From contig NC_037595.1 in assembly GCF_003073045.1 (NCBI RefSeq), positions 12,330,074-12,394,073 of the forward strand: DNA of 64,000 nucleotides, given 5' to 3'. The DNA comes from Pomacea canaliculata. Lineage: Eukaryota; Mollusca; Gastropoda; Architaenioglossa; Ampullariidae. Made by a program: the position numbers and the translations under genes. Below are positions 51,660 through 63,869 of the stretch, piece after piece (position 1 is the stretch's first letter; every line of letters starts with the position of its first letter). The notes below the pieces were generated by a model, which worked only from the letters and a program-made list of their open reading frames with translations, searched no databases and was not told the DNA's origin.

Positions 51660-53207
51660 CATCTATAAATGCAAAGTTTTCTGTTCGTTATCTCTAGGTA
51701 TGCTTATACACTGTAATTACGAATCCATTCAAAGGCACAGAAGAGCTATCACAAAGCCTTATCAAAAAAAAAAAAAAAAAACACCTGCTGGCTAATCAGT
51801 AATGGTGTCGCCTGTATAAGCAAATAAAGTTGAGGTCGTCGGGGTCATCTGTATAAATGTTGTAAGTAGCGACAGGGCGAGGCGCAAAGGAACGGAGGTA
51901 GGTTTGACACTGATTGTCCAGGGGTCATACTAATGAAGCAGAGGTAAGGTTACCCCAGAAGCGTTGTCCGGACCCAGAAGGGTCCATCTTGTGGACCATC
52001 TACAGCTACAAAGCCACTTAAGAGTAGCCCACAAGTTTCGCGGAAATTTTCAAGTGGATCTGCAAGACCTACTTCCCCCCGGTGATTTTCGAATGCACCT
52101 TCTGCTGACGTGCGCGCGCATCAAACCCAGGCCCACAGTTTCCTCCCCCCGCTCGACAGTTCGTGCACTTCAAGGACCTGCCCCCCAGCTCCCACCACCA
52201 AGTAGGATGTCGCTGTATGGCAGGAGGCAAACGATGCTGAACCTCTGGTAAAAACTACAGCAGCAAGTGACAAGTACAACAACAATACAATAATATATAA
52301 GTTTGCGGCAGCTCCCAGTCTGTGATGCTGACTTCTTTTGCTTTTCTGTTTATTCTCTCTCCACCACAAGGCAACAAGTCAGCTTTACTAAGACATCTAT
52401 ACATCAAACTTGTCAAGGCAGTTTGCAAGGCCCTGTTCCTCATATTCCTGTCTTGACAGCACTATATTTTAAAAAATTCAAGGTTTTGAGAAAGCAATAT
52501 CCACTTTTCCATAAATATGTTGTAGGGCTGCAAAACACACTTTACAATGTTTAGGCTACGCGAGAATTAGAAATTAAAATGCATTCCGTTGCACGTTATT
52601 GTCAGTTATGCACTACAAAGTGAACCGAATCAATACACATTAAATTATGAAAAACCTACTTTTTTTATACAAGAATTACCACAGATCCTGCCCTATAAAC
52701 TAAATCAGAACGAGTCCAAACTTTTTAGAGTGATTGAGGAAGCTTACCCACTTGGAAGGCAGGAATGTTGTGTTCACCATTTGACTGACTGCGGGCATCT
52801 TAATACCTTATAACAAAAATGAACAAAATAAAACTGAATGTTAACGGTGTAAATTGTTGGTCAAACTGAATGAGTACTTAATTAGTGATGATAATTTTAA
52901 AGGGTGTGCAAATTCTTGAGGCCTGTCAATATTAAGTGCTTGGTGCCTTACCAGGGAGGGTTGGCTGCTCATGTTTTACACCATGCAAGCACTAAGGTTA
53001 TATGACGGCGTAGGACACGGTCTGCTGCACACCGACATTTTGTCGTCTTATCTTGTCGTCCCATCAAGTTCTGCACCTGTCATTTGTGAAGTGCATTGAG
53101 GTGTGCACAGGCCAGGATAAAGCGCGTACTTTCATGTCTGTGTCTGTCATATTTGCACGCATCAAGGGGTCCTCACATTGGCAGGCAGAAATGTCTGATG
53201 CTTGTGC
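51660..53207. other. Intergenic, no gene recognised
   Basis: A poly(A) tract is at about 51765-51782. Short ORFs (fewer than 100 codons) on both strands show no recognisable domains. A proline-rich frame at 51964-52251 has no support as an exon. Confidence 0.5.
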
Positions 53208-53690
53208 TGCTTATTATTATTAATAATAATAATGATGATGATGACGACGACGACGAAGATAATAATGATAATGATGATAATGATAATGATATAATTGCTA
53301 AATTTGTAAAGCGCATACTCACACTCCTAAAGAGCATGCTCTTAGCGCTTAAGATCAAGAACAAAACATGGACAGCATAGGAGGGACGGGAAAACAAACA
53401 AATGACATACGAGCTCTAAAAAAATAAACAACCGTACTAAGCAAAGAATAAATCAAATACAGAAAACACAAAGAGGAACCAAATAACAAGAACAAAAGCT
53501 GAGAGTAACATGATATTGCAAAAGGAAGGGTGTGACAAAGGACTAACATTATGGGATAGGTTTTTAGGAGTAATGTTAACGGAAGAGGTGTGTTTTCAGT
53601 GCACGTTTAAAGGATTCAATGGTGGGTAGGTGGGAAATATGGAAAGGGAGAGAGTTCCAAGCAAGGAGCTGCAGTAATCAAGTCTGCTTA
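53208..53690. repeat. Dispersed repeat with ATT/GAT-rich head and AGCGC motifs, copy B
   Basis: A palindromic TTATTATTATTAATAATAAT head and GAT/GAC triplets (53211-53291) are followed by TTTGTAAAGCGC and CTTAGCGCTTAAGATC. The 3' part has TTCAGTGCACGTTTAAAGG and AGAGAGTTCCAAGCAAGG, parallel to copy A at 40739-41230. Confidence 0.6.
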
Positions 53691-53837
53691 TATTGGTAAT
53701 CCAGTCTTATAAACAAACTTACAAATCAATATCACTGTCAGTAGCTTTTGTGGTTTTTTTTCGCTTTAATTAACTTCTAGATACTATTTTCGCATCAAAA
53801 CAGATTATTAATTTTACCACTTCTTCTTTCTTCTTGG

Positions 53838-54026
53838 AGCGGTCCGGTGGCGGAAAGGTTAGCGCCTGTCACCAATACAGTGAAGAGTTGGCTGCCCTGA
53901 GTTCATTTCTCGTCCCGGGCACGCTGTTCTTTCTCTGCACGTGGCATCTGTTTACAGGGCTGGCTGCCTTGCTGTGATATAGCCTTAGTTGCTGGCACGG
54001 CGTAAAACACAAATTCACCCCCTCCT
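53838..54026 (+). mobile_element. tRNA-derived SINE with 12-bp target-site duplication
   Basis: The 189-bp unit begins GCGGTCCGGTGGCGG. It has an A-box-like stretch (TGGCGGAAAGGTTAGCGCC, 53848-53866) and a B-box-like stretch (GAGTTCATTTCTC at about 53899). It ends with TTGCTGGCACGGCGTAAAAC and a short A/C-rich tail. The 12-mer CTTTCTTCTTGG directly flanks both sides (53826-53837 and 54027-54038). This is a target-site duplication and defines the ends. Confidence 0.85.
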
Positions 54027-54202
54027 CTTTCTTCTTGGTCCTATTCGCCCCTATTTTACCACTAATTTATCATTATTTTTGGTTTTGATTAGGCTTATGA
54101 AAAATAAGTTTTTTTTCCGCGTGAAGTGTAAATTTTAACACTGCTTTTAAAATCATTTTTCTGGAGAAACCTTGTATTCATGTGAGTGCGTGGCATTCTG
54201 GT

Positions 54203-56328
54203 CGCGTGCGTATGTGGAATCTGTATCTCGTCCTACTCTCTCTACATATGTATAACTATTGAAGCAAGAACTTCTAACCGTTAGAACGTGTCATACTCGT
54301 GCAATTCATTTAAAGCTATTTTATTCATTCCAATGACATAGCTATATATAAATATATCGATACACTACCAGGTGTTGCCATGTTTATTTGCACGAGAAAG
54401 CACCCTGCAGCAGTCTTTGTTGGCACCAGAAGCACGCAATAATACACCCCGAAAGTTGAATTATTCTGCACATCTCAGTGAGTCGGAGACCCGGTCAGAC
54501 GACAGAACTACCTCAGCAGGACATAGCAGACATCATAGATAATTGTAGTGAGTTCTGACAGTGTCTACTCAGAGGGTTTGTATGTCACTTTTGTAAGTCA
54601 TTGTGTATCATGTTTGGTTCAAAAGTTGCTCATTTAAGGACCATAACTGATAAAGCATTGCTTTTCTTCTAGTTCTATATTAAGAACCACACCCATTCTG
54701 TATGCTATCTATGTTGTAAATAATAAAGTATGGGATTTTAGATTACACTTTCGTAAATAAAACTCTTGAGGGAAAAGTACTTTGATGTATTCGGTTCTTT
54801 TCCTATGATAACAAGTCTTCTTTGAAAGCTAGGCTTTCTGTATGTGCAGATGAAGTAATCCTCAAGGATTCCCAACAATCTCTAGACCATAGGACACTGA
54901 TAGAATAAATATTCTATTGTTTGTATTTCTGCTCTACAGAAATGGCTTATAGGAGAAGTAGAAAAATGATATAAACCAAGAAGCTCTCTATACTGTGTAA
55001 TTATATCTGAAGCCCTCTAGATGATTGCCAAGTGCGATTTTAGAATACCAAAACTGATTTAATTGATATATAATTGATATATATAATTGATATATTGTTC
55101 ACCCCTGCAAAAAGCTGGAGACGTTTGAAGAAGTCTTGTCCTTGCTGTACACATCCTCCTCGGCCAAGTTCGTTTATGTATAAAAATAAAAACTGTACAA
55201 AAACTCCAAACAAAGCGGCCGCACACCAAAGTAAACGTTTAGCAGTCAGTGGACATAGTTCTTAGGTGTCGAAATATTACAAAATTAAGAATGACGAGTT
55301 AGTAAGCTCTGAATTTACTTAGACCAGAACTAACAGCGGACTAAACAATCTAGACTTAACCCCCTTCTGTGTAAGTATATATTCTGAGCTAATTGTGAAA
55401 GCTAACTTCATTACCTGTGGACAATAGGTAAGTGCCAGAATAGGTGTTCCATTGTTTTCTCAGTCGTACACAGTTGTGAGCTAGAGAAATGAAATAAAGT
55501 AAGAAGCTTGTTGTCTTTATAACAGTTCAAAATAGTGATCTTCAACTCAAATTTTGAATTCTGAATTTGGCATCTGCTGAAGGCTGGGTGGAGTTTTGAA
55601 GAAACAATGTTTTAGCTGCCTGAGTTTTATTATGTATACACGATCAGAGAGCATTGTTGGGGGATCTATCATTGAGCACCATACATTTTTCTAATACTGT
55701 TTGATAGAAAGTATTATGCCATCATAAGTGTCATCTACTTCACTAAGATCACCAACTTGCCTAATAGTTTTACGCATCCATCTGTTGATAAAACACATAA
55801 AAGATTGTATGGCATTGATGATGATTGTAATTAGAGAAAGTGGCCGGAAGGTTAGAAATATCCCATCGTGCATTAGTTAAGATGTAATAATGGCTTTAAG
55901 AAAATGTGGTTTTTTTTCCAAATGGTCCAAATCTGTCTTTTTTTTCCATTTGATGACGGCATCTCTAGAACTCGCGGTTCAGACATGTAGTCGATTCCAT
56001 TTCAATGTCCTGCATCATCTATTATTTTCTTTACTCTAAAACAGACTTCATTACTAGAGAACAGTAAAACTGATCATATTTGTGTCAGACAGCACAGCAA
56101 GTTCGACATCCTAGGTCCGTGTAGACATCGCATTTTGTTGTTCGTGCAAAGCTCGTCTGCAAGTGTAGAACATGTCAGCGGTAGCAGAAGACACTGGAGA
56201 AATCAACTTGGACAGTTTTGATTATGTCCATATGGTGATTCCTGATGTGAACGGCCTGGCACGAGGACGAGTCGTCCCCAAGCGGTTTGTCCGGCAGAAA
56301 CTGTCAACAGGTGTCAACGGCAATTACA
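54203..56328 (+). repeat. Segmental duplication upstream of lengsin-like copy 2, paired with 61770-63869
   Basis: Blocks at 54203-54830 match 61770-62430, for example TGCGTATGTGGAATCT, CATTCCAATGACATAGC and AAATAAAACTCTTGAGGG. 55390-55450 matches 63355-63410 (GACAATAGGTAA). The first exon at 56172 matches the one at 63713. The offset is about 7.5 kb throughout. Confidence 0.8.
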
Positions 56329-58957
56329 GTAAGTTAATTTAGCATGCCAGTATGGATGGAAAATGGGTGGAATAAAAATCCCAGAAATGATCCATGATCT
56401 TGTAGAATCTTGTACTTGTACAGATGGTGACATCTGTCGGCCAAGTACCAAAGTACAGCTCTCTGGTCAGTTTAATGGATATTTTTGAAATTGTTTAATT
56501 ACTTACGACGTTATGTACAGTAAGTAAAAAAAATTAAGATCAGTGTTCTGTGACAACTGATCATTTAGAAGGCACAGCTGTGACTATTACTATTACCTAT
56601 ACGTTGTAAACTCTTGTGTACATGATTATACTAGAGCTACAATGCCACCTACATAAACAATACCTCAAACGATGCGCTTCATGTGAGTCTCTATAATTAT
56701 ATGTGGTCTATGTTGGCATCGGGTAGTCGGTAACATGTGACTGTGAAGCACAAGCACGTGCGGTCATGGACAATGGCTTCAAAGGTTTCACACAAAGTCG
56801 AAATAAATGTAGTATAAGACCAAAAGCTTACTTTAAGCAGACGACTCCAATGTCAAACTCATTGTCATTTTAGCATGACAATAATGGCTTATATAAAAAT
56901 CCCAGAAGTGATCCATGATCTTGTACAATTATGTACGGTTAGTCACATCTGTCGGCCAGCCACTAAAGTACAGCTCTCTGGTAAGTTTAATGTATACGTT
57001 CAACATTACTATGCTTAAGACAATAAAATTGCAAAGTACTAATCGCCACATAGCAACATGACACTATAGTAGCACAGTATGCTAGAAACGTTTGAATCCC
57101 ATGCACTTTTTATACGACTCTTATGTTTTCAGCATTCTGTGCTGCTATGGAGACTTCCTTAAAATCGCAATCTCCAGTTTTACATACTTAAAATGAGGAA
57201 GTTACAAATAATAAAACTGTGCCACCTGCCATATCCTCCTCCTCCTCCTCCTCCTTGATGACCGACACAAGTTGAATTAAAAAAAAATTTAAGTTACATT
57301 TATTTATCTTATTATAGGCGTGCTAATGTATGGACCAAACTCAGAAACCACTAAAAAGATAGAAGAAATGAATGCCAGTGAGAACAGGAAATGGAAGCCT
57401 GATCTTTCAACTTTGATACCCACGCCCTGGTGCGACTCCCAATCACGGCGCACAGCTTCTGTTCTGTGCAATCTGCTGACAAGGGACGGCACCCCTGATG
57501 GGCTGTCCACCCGGGATATAGTGCAGCAGCTACTTGGGAAGCTGCGAGACAAATTCGGACTCACGCTGAAAGTTGCCTTCGAGTTCGAATTCGTTGTCTT
57601 AAAAGAGGTAAGTTGCTGATAATGAAATACTTTATTTCTGCCGACATGTTTTAACTCGTGCAGGTAAGAACAATCAAGAAATGATGATGCAAGTAATAAA
57701 TATCACGGAGCAAAAGCAACAATCGTATTATAAAAGTCGCAAAAACCTAGAACCCAAGGCAGTGGTGCCATTTTTCCTTTCCTACAGTGCAAAATAATGA
57801 ATGCGATTACATAGACAATCAGGGCATCAAAATGTTAACAATATGGTCTTGCAAGCTTCTATCTCTGAGTAACTGGAACATGCTTCGCTCTACAACATTA
57901 TAGAAAAAAAAAAACCAACTTGATAAAATATTAGAAAAACCTCATTTTTTATTTGATACATATGTCGATCGCTTCCCTTGCGGGCTGATGGAAAAAAAGA
58001 AAAGAAAAAAGGACACGACAGTTTTAGTGACATAAGAAATACTATTTGTTTGCTTATTTTCAGGATACTCAGGAACCTCTCGGAGGTAACACCGGCCACT
58101 TTTTAGATCTTCGCAGAATGGAATCTGACCTTGACATTTTCTATGACCTGTGCGAGACGCTGGAGAAGGCGGGTCTGCACGTGACGTTATTTTCCACTGA
58201 GTCTTGCCCCGGCCAATGGGAGCTCAACTTTGACCCATTGGACGACATCAAAGCCGCCGACATGGCGTTTCACGTGAAGAACGCCGTCAAGATCTTCTTT
58301 AAGCGGCGCGGCTACACGGCCACCTTCATGTCGGTGCCTGATGGCAAGGAGTGGACCAGCGGCCTTCATCTCAATCACTCGTTGTGGACGGCGGCCGGTC
58401 AGAACGCCATGGTGGACGACCAGAGGAAGGACGCCATCTCCGACCTCGCACTGCGCTGGAACGCTGGCATCCTGAAGCACGCGCGCGCCCTGACAGCACT
58501 GTGTTGTCCCACCATCAACTGCTACCGACGACTGGACCAAGTGGCCTGCCCCTCCGAAAACACCTGGGCTGTGGAACATCGCACAGGTATGAACCGTTTC
58601 AAGGTGGAGAACAACAACGTGTACCTGGAGAGTCGCCTGCCTTCCGCTGCAGCTAATCCTTACCTGGCTATTGCTGGTCACCTGGCAGCAGGAATGGCGG
58701 GATTGGAGGCCGCAGAAATCGAGCTGCCACCGGAGATGGATACTGCAAATGCGCAGAAGCTTCCTACTTCTTTGGGAGAGGCGCTAGACTTCCTTGAGCA
58801 GGATGAGGTGATGGTGGAAACACTGGGCCGACGGTTTGTTTCGTATTTTCTGATTGCAAAGCGCGACCTCGAGCTTGATCAATACAGTCTTGTTTCACCG
58901 GACACAGAGGAGGAGAAAATTAGACACGAGAGAAATAAATACCTCGTTAGTTTGTAG
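56172..58957 (+). CDS. Lengsin/type I glutamine synthetase-like protein, copy 2 (complete)
   Basis: Exons 56172-56328, 57318-57607 and 58064-58957 join in phase (1, then 0) to a protein of about 446 aa. The N-terminal beta-grasp-like part reads YVHMVIPDVNGLARGRVVPK. The catalytic domain keeps FEFEF (Glu141, Glu143), ESCPGQWE (Glu195, Glu202), SGLHLNHS (His251), PTINCYRRL, Arg322/Arg327, ESRLP (Glu338, Arg340) and AANPYL (346-350). These correspond to metal, ammonium and ATP sites of glutamine synthetases. The second His of the usual M-H-x-H motif is Asn253. Vertebrate lengsin is a lens relative without synthetase activity, and the C-terminus (HERNKYLVSL) resembles its end. Whether this protein makes glutamine is open. 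The short linker encoded across exons 1 and 2 fits the family without the optional 42-nt segment at 56424. It is the middle member of a tandem array. Confidence 0.92.
56380..56480 (+). repeat. Intronic duplication containing an exon-like 42-nt segment; second copy 56897-57000
   Basis: Both copies share AAAAATCCCAGAA, GATCCATGATCTTGTA, CATCTGTCGGCC and AAAGTACAGCTCTCTGGT. In the first copy 56424-56465 is preceded by cag, followed by gtcagt, and is phase-compatible with its neighbours. In the second copy the segment is 38 nt with a different acceptor and would shift the frame. Confidence 0.75.
57234..57255. repeat. (CCT)n microsatellite in lengsin-like copy 2
   Basis: A run of CCT triplets shortly before the second coding exon. 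Confidence 0.9.
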
Positions 58958-61764
58958 GTAGCTGTCTCCCCAGACGAGGTGGTTGTGGGTGGGGTTTAAA
59001 ACCATTATACGTAAGCCATTTTGCTACTTTATTAATGTCCTTTTGGATTTCGCCTGTTTATGTAATCTTTGGCCTTTTTGAGTTATTTGTTTTTAACATT
59101 TCTATTAAAATTATTTATCTTAAAGCTTTTCAATTCATTCTTTGTATTCATGATTTAAACAAATTCGGAGCAAGCAGTTTATGGCATTTACTGGCTGCAC
59201 TCTTTGTCCCCTATGCTTAGATTATTATAATCTTTAAAACGTTCTGTAGTATCTGTATCAAGTGACAATCCATATAGACCTGCCTCTAATCTTTGCCTTC
59301 ATTGGTGTCAATACCTGTTTAAATGAGTACTTGCGAAATATTAGAGTCTGACCGTTTCACTACCTTAACAGCATAGTCAGCAAAGATGGAGTACAAATCC
59401 ATGTAAAATTGAATAACCAACAATTGTCTGAAACATGGCTCTTTACCAGAAGACACTATGCCTCGTTCCATTGTAACAAAACACCTGCATTAGTTGACTT
59501 ATTTTTTATTTCTTGAAGGGAAATAATTCATAGTAAAACAATCTTCGAAGAAGACAGCAGTTACTTCCCTTATATATTTATTGACGCAGAGCGGGATGTT
59601 TTGTCACACTATACAGGTCGCATTTCAGTGTGAGAAACACACTTTAGCTGTAAAGATGATTACCGGCGGGACCATCGAAACTACGGCCGTTGTGACCTTG
59701 CACATACCTGACATCAAACTGTCACTAGAGGAATTTCTGTAACATCTGGATTGTTTTAAAATATCTAAAGTGAAAGTGATGGACAAAGAACACAGATATC
59801 TTCAGCCTGTGAAAGTTTATGCACACTGGTATTAAACGTAATGACAAGAAAGTGCGATAGTGTCAGCGTTCGTCGTGCAGTTTCGCCCTCAATGGACCTC
59901 GCTATGGTCACGCCCTGGTGCACATGCGAGCCCACGAGCGTCATTCACCGCGGGTACTGCTGACAGTGCATAGTCCCTCCACCCCGCATCCCTTTCCACT
60001 CCACGGGGGGTCGCGCGAGCGGCGCGGCGCGGCGTGAGACAGACAGCAACAGGTTAAGATAGATACAGTACTTGTTCATGTGCATTATGTAAATAAATTT
60101 GTCTTTGAACCTTAAATACCTGTGTGAGCGTGTTAATTAGTGCCGACGAGTGCTAGTGTGTCGTACGTATGTCTTGGATGTGGGAGCGTGTACCATTAGC
60201 GCGAGTGAGGTTTGTGTACTGATGATGATGATGATGTAGTTTTGTAGCGCGCTAGTATCCGCATCACAAAGATGTGCTCAATGCGCGGTGATCCCAGCAA
60301 CCACCAAACTGCAGGTCAAATGAAAACTTCAAAAAAGTTTAAACAAGTGAGTCTTACTGTCCATGGTGTAGTTATGACACAGCAGCAGAGAGAGAACGCA
60401 CGAGAAGATCCGTGGAATTGATGCACCGAAGAAGAGACACTTTAGTCTGAGAGAAGGTAAAGCAGGGTCTTTTGTGGACTCGGCTGAGTTCGGGTGCGTA
60501 ATAGATAAGGTTAGGTAAAAAAAAAAAAAAAAAAAAGAACACAACGCGAGGCAGGTAAAAGACTAGACGACGCACCCGATTAATGAAAGCTAGAATTTTT
60601 ATGGTGGAAAATTCTCCATGGGAACTTCCGTCCTCTCCCCTGGAACGACAAAGAGGAACGGACTGATTCGGAAAAAGGCCCCGACTAAACATCTACCCTA
60701 AACTATATACTGATCTAACACGTGACCCCACTAAACAAAATATTCTAGGCCCTAACGCTATCGGTCTAACACTGATGAAACTACTGCAGCAGCTTACAAA
60801 TCCCTTTCTTCGAGTTTCATTTCCATGGAAACACACCAGGAGACCTACCACGAATCCTAATCAATGAAAAAAACCGCGCCGGCCAATTAAAAAAGTCAAA
60901 AGAAGAGTCGATTCTGGCAGCGGGGAACTTCGAAGCGACATCAAAAAAGTAATGTGATTCCACTACGCTTATGTATAGGTGTGTGACAACCTGCTGTTGT
61001 CAGGGGATATTGTTGTGGTGATTTACGTGCATGGATGATATTTCTGAAAACGTAGCAGGCAATCTACTGCGTTTATATTTCGTTAATGTAGTGGTTTTTA
61101 TTATATCCAGAATAGAACATTTTTACGAGGTTGTAAAAACAAAATAAAAAAGCACAAAAATAAAACCAAACAAAACAAACGAGCGCGACCAGAGATATGT
61201 CTGTGACATATCAGCATAAATAAAGGCTTCGTGTAAATATCTCCTTCATCTGAAAAATGTTTGTAAAGCACATCTTGAGTCTTGTTAACGCTAAAAACGC
61301 TGAGCAAAAATGTTATTTGCAAATTGCAAATTACTCGTACTCCTAGTCTTTGTTATGAATCCACGTGAACTTGCCTTGGCCTTAGTTTTCGATTTTCACG
61401 AAACTGGCAGCTTAGTTTAGGTAATGAAAAGTTGTGTGCTGGGGATGACGTCAACATCTCATCCTCTTCCCTCTTTTTTCAGTTGCTATGCGACCACCTT
61501 TCATCTCTCCATGCATCTGCCCTCAAGTGCAACAGACCGTAGGTCTTCCAGAAACGCCCCACTGATACGTCTATCACCGACTTTTTCTCTCCCATGCAGA
61601 GATCGGCCCATCAACGACCGGTGAAAATAGTCGGAGACTCCTCAGGCTGCTACCAGCCTGTCACTGCCAGGGACGAACTGTCATCGGGAGATGAGGAACG
61701 CTGCGCTGGATGCTGCTGCTGCCATGTCCCCCTCCTCGAGCGCGTGGATGTGTATACGTGGTTG
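58958..61764. other. Intergenic spacer between lengsin-like copies 2 and 3
   Basis: The 3' UTR of copy 2 should lie in the first part. It also holds a very CpG-rich patch (about 60000-60040), a short GAT-headed repeat (60220-60295), a poly(A) tract (about 60519-60536) and a 60-bp stretch at 60985-61045 similar to 47197-47255. No gene was recognised. Confidence 0.55.
60220..60295. repeat. Dispersed repeat with GAT-rich head, short copy C
   Basis: GATGATGATGATGATG is followed by TTTTGTAGCGCGC and GTGCTCAATGCGC, the same order of motifs as the starts of the repeats at 40739 and 53208. Confidence 0.5.
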
Positions 61765-61769
61765 TCTGT

Positions 61770-63869
61770 GTGCGTGCGTATGTGGAATCTTTATCTCGTC
61801 CTACTCTCTCTCTATAAAACTTTTGAATCATGACCGTTGAGCACAGAGAACGTGCCATACTCGTATGATCAAGTGAAAGCTATTTCAGTCATTCCAATGA
61901 CATAGCTATATATAAATATATCAATGCAATACCATGTGTGGACACCCAAACAATAGGATATTGACATGTTTATTTGCATTACAACACACCTTGTTGCTTT
62001 TGTTGGCCGCGACAGCACGCCATGATCACACCAGTGGCGTTAGGTCTTAAATTCGACTGTTCTGGACATTTTAGTGAGTCGGAGACCCGAGGTTAGCAGA
62101 CAGAACCTACCCAGCAGGACACATCAGACATCCTAAATAATTGTAGTGACTTCTGTCAGTGTCTACTTTGATGGTCTGTATGTCACTTTTGTCATTGTGT
62201 CTAATTTTTAAGTGAAAAGATGTTCATTTATGGACCATAGCTGATAATGCATTGTTTCCTCTAGTTCAAATTAAAAACCACACCTTTTCAGTACTTTATT
62301 ATGTAAATAATAAATAAAAGTGTAAGGCCATGGGTATATAATTTTACATTGTACTTTAGTAAATAAAACTCTTGAGGGAAAAGTATGTTGATGTATTAGG
62401 TTCTATTCCTATGATAATCGTTGAATGCTAGGCAAAATCGAATTTAGAAATGTAAGGACTCATACCAGGCTCAAAAATATGCATAACGCAGGCCGAAAAT
62501 GATAACTGCTGTAACGAATTGCCGCAACAGTCAATTTTAAAAAAACAAAACAAAAATTAATATGATCTGCTTTCCAGATGGTAAATACTTAAAAATTCGA
62601 GAGAAGAAAATTGTGGTTGTGTTGTACGCGATACGAAGAGAGAACTTTGTGACAGCAAACTCAACATTTTATGCGGCTGACATTTTGTAGTGGGATTTTC
62701 ACACAAATGACATGTGTTTAATCAGCTAGATCCCAACATTATATCGTGGGTATAAAATTGAAAACACACGTGTCACAGCGAAGACCAAAATAACTGTCTA
62801 CAGTGTCCGCTCGAACTTCTTTGCTAGAATTAGAGAAAACTAATGTAAAAGATGCTCCCTTCAAGAACGAGACCAAAGCACCAATTCGCTTCGGGCGTAA
62901 GTATCAATATCAAAGAAGAAGAGCAGACGGAATATTTCAGAATACATCACTTGTGCTATGCTCTATCTCCTACACTTAAACTTGTAAAGTCATCATCGTC
63001 TTTCTAAGACACGAGATATCAGCCATCACAGATACTAGTAATGACCGTTTGACACTGTTCGCCCATCGCAGATGGTCTGTAAGTCACTGCGTATATGTAA
63101 GTCAATTCAATGACCATAGCTGATAAAGATTTGATTTTCATGTTAATAAGCACATTTTTTTATTGTCAGTCTTACTGTAAATAATATATTAGCTGATAAT
63201 ATACGGAGATATGATTTGAGATAGTGATTTTGTAAATAAAATATTTGGGTAGAAGAATTATAAAGTCTGTTGTTTAGGTGCTATTGCTGGATAGTTTTCA
63301 TTGACTCTTAATCTCTCTGTATGTACAAATTTCTGCAATAATTCTCAAAGATAACTCCATTACCAGTAGACAATAGGTAAATGCCGGAATAAGTGTTCTA
63401 TGGTGTCTATCTCAATTGTACAGAGATGCTATATAGGTGAACTACATAAACGCCATGAAGTATGAAGTTCGCTAGTTGAGAGAATCTTGTGTGAGCATAT
63501 TTCAAACCCCTATAGCTGATTGTCAAATATAGCTTTATATTTATATATGTGTACCGGTATGTTTTCATGTTTGCTTTGGACAATATTCCAGAACTCAAGA
63601 ACTGTAAACTTCCTCAAATCCTTATCAAATAAGGCAGCGAGTTCAACCTCCTTTGTCGGTGTAGGAATCGTGTTTTATTTTTTTTCTGAAGAGAGTTCTA
63701 CAGGTGTAGAAAATGTCAGCGGTAGCAGACGACACTAGAGAAATTGATGTGGACAGTTATGATTACGTCCACCTGGTAATTCCTGATGTGAACGGCCTGC
63801 CGCGAGGACAAGTCATCCCCAGACGGTTTGCCTGGGAGAAACTATCAACAGGTGTTGACCTTTACTACG
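61770..63869 (+). repeat. Segmental duplication upstream of lengsin-like copy 3, paired with 54203-56328
   Basis: It matches the upstream region of copy 2 block by block. In addition, part of the block at 62070-62430 appears a second time at about 63055-63300 (GACCATAGCTGATAAAG, TGTAAATAATA, GTAAATAAAATA), so the module occurs three times in the window. Confidence 0.75.

Noticed and set aside
58187..58681. 164-codon minus frame
   Set aside because: It is the reverse shadow of the lengsin-like copy 2 last exon. The same kind of shadow occurs at 50199-50636 opposite copy 1.
60000..60040. Very GC/CpG-rich patch considered as a CpG-island promoter or LTR
   Set aside because: Only about 40 bases, with no TATA, initiator or open exon next to it; an LTR-like AATAAA tail follows but no ends were found.
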